Assembly: GCA_944388615.1 (NCBI GenBank)
Contig: CALXJL010000066.1
Location: forward strand, 1 to 8,540
From: an uncultured Clostridia bacterium
GTDB taxonomy: Bacteria > Bacillota > Clostridia > TANB77 > CAG-508
Length of the DNA: 8,540 nt
Reading direction: 5' to 3'
Below the pieces are notes generated by a model. That model made no database searches, had not been told where the DNA came from, and saw only the letters and a list, made by a program, of their open reading frames with translations. Position numbers and translations under genes: made by a program. This document shows, piece after piece, positions 6,480-8,540 of this stretch (positions are counted from its first letter, which is position 1; each line of letters opens with the position of its first letter).

Positions 6480-6508
6480 TTGACATTCTTTTTTAAAGAT
6501 GATAAAAT
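6480..6508 (+). promoter_or_regulatory. serS-engB promoter
   Basis: TTGACA (6480-6485) and TAAAAT (6503-6508) are spaced by 17 bases. The start would be near 6515, giving a leader of roughly 26 bases that carries GGAGG (6531-6535). That leader is too short for a T-box, although T-box control of serS is common in Firmicutes. The divergent yaaL operon must also start in this 114-base gap. Confidence 0.75.
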
Positions 6509-6540
6509 GAGCACAAATTCAATAGTTATGGAGGTACATT

Positions 6541-7821
6541 ATGATAGATATAAAAATTCTAAGAGAAAATCCTGATTTAGTAAGAGAAAATATAAAAAAG
6601 AAATTTCAAGACCATAAATTACATTTAGTTGATGAAATTATCGAATTAGATAATAAAAATAGAAGTGTTAAATTAAATGGTGATGAACTACGAGCAAGAA
6701 GAAATTCATTAAGTTCTCAAATAGGTAACCTTATGAGAGAAGGAAAAAAAGATGAAGCCGAAAAAATAAAACTTGAGGTACAAGAAATAAATAATAAACT
6801 TTCTGAGAATGAAGTATTAGAAAATAAATATTCTTCTGAAATAAAAGAAAAACTTATGAAAATACCAAACTTTTTACATCCATCTGTTCCTATAGGCAAA
6901 GATGATAGTGAAAATGTTGAAGTGGAAAAATATGGAGATCCAATTGTTCCAGATTATGAAATTCCTTATCATACAGATATAATGGAAAGTTTTTCTGGAA
7001 TAGATTTAGATTCTGCAAGACGTGTTGCTGGTAATGGCTTTTATTATCTTATGGGTAATATTGCAAGACTTCATTCTGCTATTATTTCATATGCACGTGA
7101 TTTTATGATTAATAAAGGCTTTACTTATTGTGTTCCACCTTTTATGATTCGTAGTGATGTTGTAACTGGTGTTATGAGTTTTGAAGAAATGGATGCAATG
7201 ATGTATAAAATTGAAGGAGAAGATTTATATTTAATTGGTACAAGCGAACATTCAATGATTGGTAAATTTAAAGGACAAATATTAAAAAAAGATGAATTAC
7301 CATGTACTCTTACTTCTTATTCTCCTTGTTTTAGAAAAGAAAAAGGTGCTCATGGAATAGAAGAACGTGGTGTTTATCGTATACACCAATTTGAAAAACA
7401 AGAAATGATTGTTGTTTGTGAACCTGAAGATAGTTATAAATGGTATGATACAATGTGGAAATATACTGTTGAATTATTTAGAAGCTTAGACATACCTGTT
7501 AGAACTTTAGAATGTTGTTCAGGAGATTTAGCTGATTTAAAATCTAAAAGTGTGGATGTTGAAGCTTGGAGTCCAAGACAACAAAAATATTTTGAAGTAG
7601 GAAGTTGCTCAAATTTAACAGATGCCCAATCTAGGAGATTAGGTATTCGTATAAAAGGTGAAAAATCAAACTATTATCCACATACTTTAAACAATACTGT
7701 TGTTGCTCCTCCTCGTATGCTTATAGCATTTTTAGAAAATAATTATAACAAAGATGGATCAGTTAGTATTCCAGAAGTTTTAAGACCTTATATGGGTGGA
7801 TTAGAAAAACTAGAAAAATAA
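6541..7821 (+). CDS. serS: Seryl-tRNA synthetase, atypical (archaeal/eukaryotic-like motifs)
   Basis: SerRS charges tRNA-Ser with serine. The 426-residue length is standard. Residues 1 to about 110 form the coiled-coil tRNA-binding arm, starting MIDIKILRENPDLVRENIKK. The class II catalytic core follows, with TSE (234-236), motif 2 as FRKEKGAHGIEERGVYRIHQ (264-283), EVGSCSN (352-358) and motif 3 around NNTVVAPPRMLIAFLEN (384-400). Motif 2 Arg265 and motif 3 Arg392 are present. Common bacterial SerRS has TAE, ISSCSN and NGSGLAxGR at these places. TSEH, CSNxTDxQSRRLxIR and NxTxxAxPR are closer to archaeal and eukaryotic cytosolic forms. The ATG has GGAGG five bases upstream, and engB follows 24 bases after the stop. 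Confidence 0.95.
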   Translation: MIDIKILRENPDLVRENIKKKFQDHKLHLVDEIIELDNKNRSVKLNGDELRARRNSLSSQIGNLMREGKKDEAEKIKLEVQEINNKLSENEVLENKYSSEIKEKLMKIPNFLHPSVPIGKDDSENVEVEKYGDPIVPDYEIPYHTDIMESFSGIDLDSARRVAGNGFYYLMGNIARLHSAIISYARDFMINKGFTYCVPPFMIRSDVVTGVMSFEEMDAMMYKIEGEDLYLIGTSEHSMIGKFKGQILKKDELPCTLTSYSPCFRKEKGAHGIEERGVYRIHQFEKQEMIVVCEPEDSYKWYDTMWKYTVELFRSLDIPVRTLECCSGDLADLKSKSVDVEAWSPRQQKYFEVGSCSNLTDAQSRRLGIRIKGEKSNYYPHTLNNTVVAPPRMLIAFLENNYNKDGSVSIPEVLRPYMGGLEKLEK

Positions 7822-7845
7822 AATATATAATAGGAGGAAATATTG

Positions 7846-8430
7846 ATGTTAATTAAAAATCCAGAATTTAAAATATCTGCTGTAAGTCCATCTCAATATC
7901 CAAAAGACAATTTACCTGAAATAGTTCTTGTTGGTAAATCTAATGTTGGTAAATCTTCTTTTATTAATACAATGATTAATAGAAAAAAATTAGCTAGAAC
8001 CAGTAGTGAACCTGGAAAAACCAGACAAATTAATTTTTATAATATGGACGAAAAATTCTATTTTGTGGATCTTCCTGGATATGGTTATAGTAAAATGTCT
8101 AAAGCAGAGCAAATACGTGTTGGAAATTTTATAGAAGAATATTTAAATACTAGAAAAAATATTTGCCTAATTGTGTTTTTAATAGATATACGACATAACC
8201 CAACTGCTAATGATAAACTAATGTATGATTATGTTATAGCATCTGAATTTCCTTGTATTATAGTTGCAAATAAAGCTGACAAAATTGCTGTAACAAAAGT
8301 GGATAAAGCAGTTGAAAATTTACAACAAATCCTTAACCCTTTAAAAGATTTAAAATTTATTCCTTTTTCAGCTGAAAGAAAAATTTATACTGAAAATGCC
8401 TGGACAGAAATAGAAAAGTATATAAAGTGA
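7846..8430 (+). CDS. engB: Ribosome biogenesis GTPase EngB/YsxC
   Basis: EngB (YsxC, YihA) is an essential small GTPase needed for late 50S subunit assembly. The 194-residue protein shows all G motifs in order: G1 GKSNVGKSS (30-38), G2 threonine in PGKTRQINFY (Thr59), G3 DLPGYG (75-80), G4 NKAD (142-145) and G5 SAERK (175-179). Length is typical for the family. AGGAGG at 7832-7837 lies eight bases before the ATG at 7846; a TTG at 7843 in the same frame is only five bases away and less likely. It is 24 bases downstream of serS and presumably cotranscribed. In many Firmicutes engB follows lonA or clpX, so this pairing with serS is a local arrangement. Confidence 0.96.
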   Translation: MLIKNPEFKISAVSPSQYPKDNLPEIVLVGKSNVGKSSFINTMINRKKLARTSSEPGKTRQINFYNMDEKFYFVDLPGYGYSKMSKAEQIRVGNFIEEYLNTRKNICLIVFLIDIRHNPTANDKLMYDYVIASEFPCIIVANKADKIAVTKVDKAVENLQQILNPLKDLKFIPFSAERKIYTENAWTEIEKYIK

Positions 8431-8442
8431 TTGTAAAAGTTG

Positions 8443-8471
8443 TTGACTTTTCCTATTATCTATAGTAAAAT
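8443..8471 (+). promoter_or_regulatory. Promoter for a transcript leaving the window
   Basis: TTGACT (8443-8448) and TAAAAT (8466-8471) are separated by 17 bases. The predicted start is near 8478, and no coding frame opens before the window ends. The -10 box lies inside the left arm of the inverted repeat at 8461-8539, which could be an operator, a structured leader or part of a small element. Confidence 0.7.
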
Positions 8472-8539
8472 GTATTTACAGAAATGAGAATGAAAAATCA
8501 AATTCATAGTTATATATTTCTGTAATTAGTTTTACTATA
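8461..8539. repeat. Long imperfect inverted repeat at the right edge
   Basis: TATAGTAAAA (8461-8470) is exactly inverted at 8530-8539, and TTACAGAAAT (8476-8485) is exactly inverted at 8516-8525. The gaps between the two paired blocks are five and four bases, so together they can form a 20-pair stem with one internal loop around a loop of about 30 bases. The structure continues to the window edge and may extend further. It overlaps the -10 box of the 8443-8471 promoter. Confidence 0.7.
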
Positions 8540-8540
8540 A

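Noticed and set aside
6447..6484. Promoter for the yaaL operon on the minus strand
   Set aside because: TATACT (complement of 6456-6461) with GTCAAT (complement of 6479-6484) at 17 bases is possible, but the -35 box is poor; a TATAAT at 6447-6452 would start inside the ribosome binding site. A promoter must exist here, but I cannot choose one.
6509..6540. T-box leader for serS
   Set aside because: Only about 26 bases lie between the predicted start site and the serS ATG, far too few for a T-box.
6717..6899. Minus-strand Ser/Phe-rich open frame
   Set aside because: It is a shadow of the coiled-coil region of serS.

Overview
The window is very AT-rich chromosomal DNA from a low-GC Gram-positive bacterium, most likely a spore-forming member of Clostridia. 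The grounds are strong GGAGG-type ribosome binding sites, TTGACA/TATAAT promoters, a glmS ribozyme ahead of glmS, and a yaaL-bofA pair (BofA is a sporulation protein). The standard code fits every gene. No complete mobile element, CRISPR array, tRNA or rRNA was seen.

Layout. (1) Positions 1-632 are non-coding and hold decayed genes: the C-terminal end of a GNAT acetyltransferase (minus strand, frameshifted) and the N-terminal end of what looks like a transposase (plus strand, stopped early). (2) Positions 580-1927 are a plus-strand operon: a HicAB toxin-antitoxin pair whose toxin gene hicA carries a one-base insertion while the antitoxin hicB is intact, followed by a HAD-family 5'-nucleotidase-like gene. 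A 9-bp tandem repeat inside the hicA promoter is a likely HicB operator. (3) Positions 1959-4149 are the glmS unit: consensus promoter, self-cleaving glmS ribozyme, a small hairpin, glmS and a strong terminator. (4) Positions 4150-6426 are a minus-strand operon, transcribed yaaL (DUF2508) - bofA - a 554-residue protein I do not recognise. It converges on glmS. (5) Positions 6480-8430 are a plus-strand operon, serS - engB (ysxC), divergent from yaaL. (6) Positions 8431-8540 hold a consensus promoter overlapped by a long imperfect inverted repeat that reaches the window edge.

How the genes fit together. glmS feeds cell-wall amino-sugar synthesis, and its product glucosamine-6-phosphate should trigger ribozyme cleavage of the glmS leader. 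serS and engB serve translation and 50S ribosome assembly. yaaL-bofA normally sits behind recR in Bacillus, but here it stands alone with its own 5' end and carries an unknown large protein as its last gene.

Several starts were moved from the longest open frame because the Shine-Dalgarno sequence lies inside the longer version: glmS (2230), the 554-residue gene (5814), bofA (a TTG at 6107), yaaL (6426) and engB (7846). I do not see a clear new multi-gene system. The points most worth a second look are the uncharacterised 554-residue protein, the broken hicA with a retained hicB and operator, the archaeal/eukaryotic-like SerRS, and the inverted repeat at the right edge.
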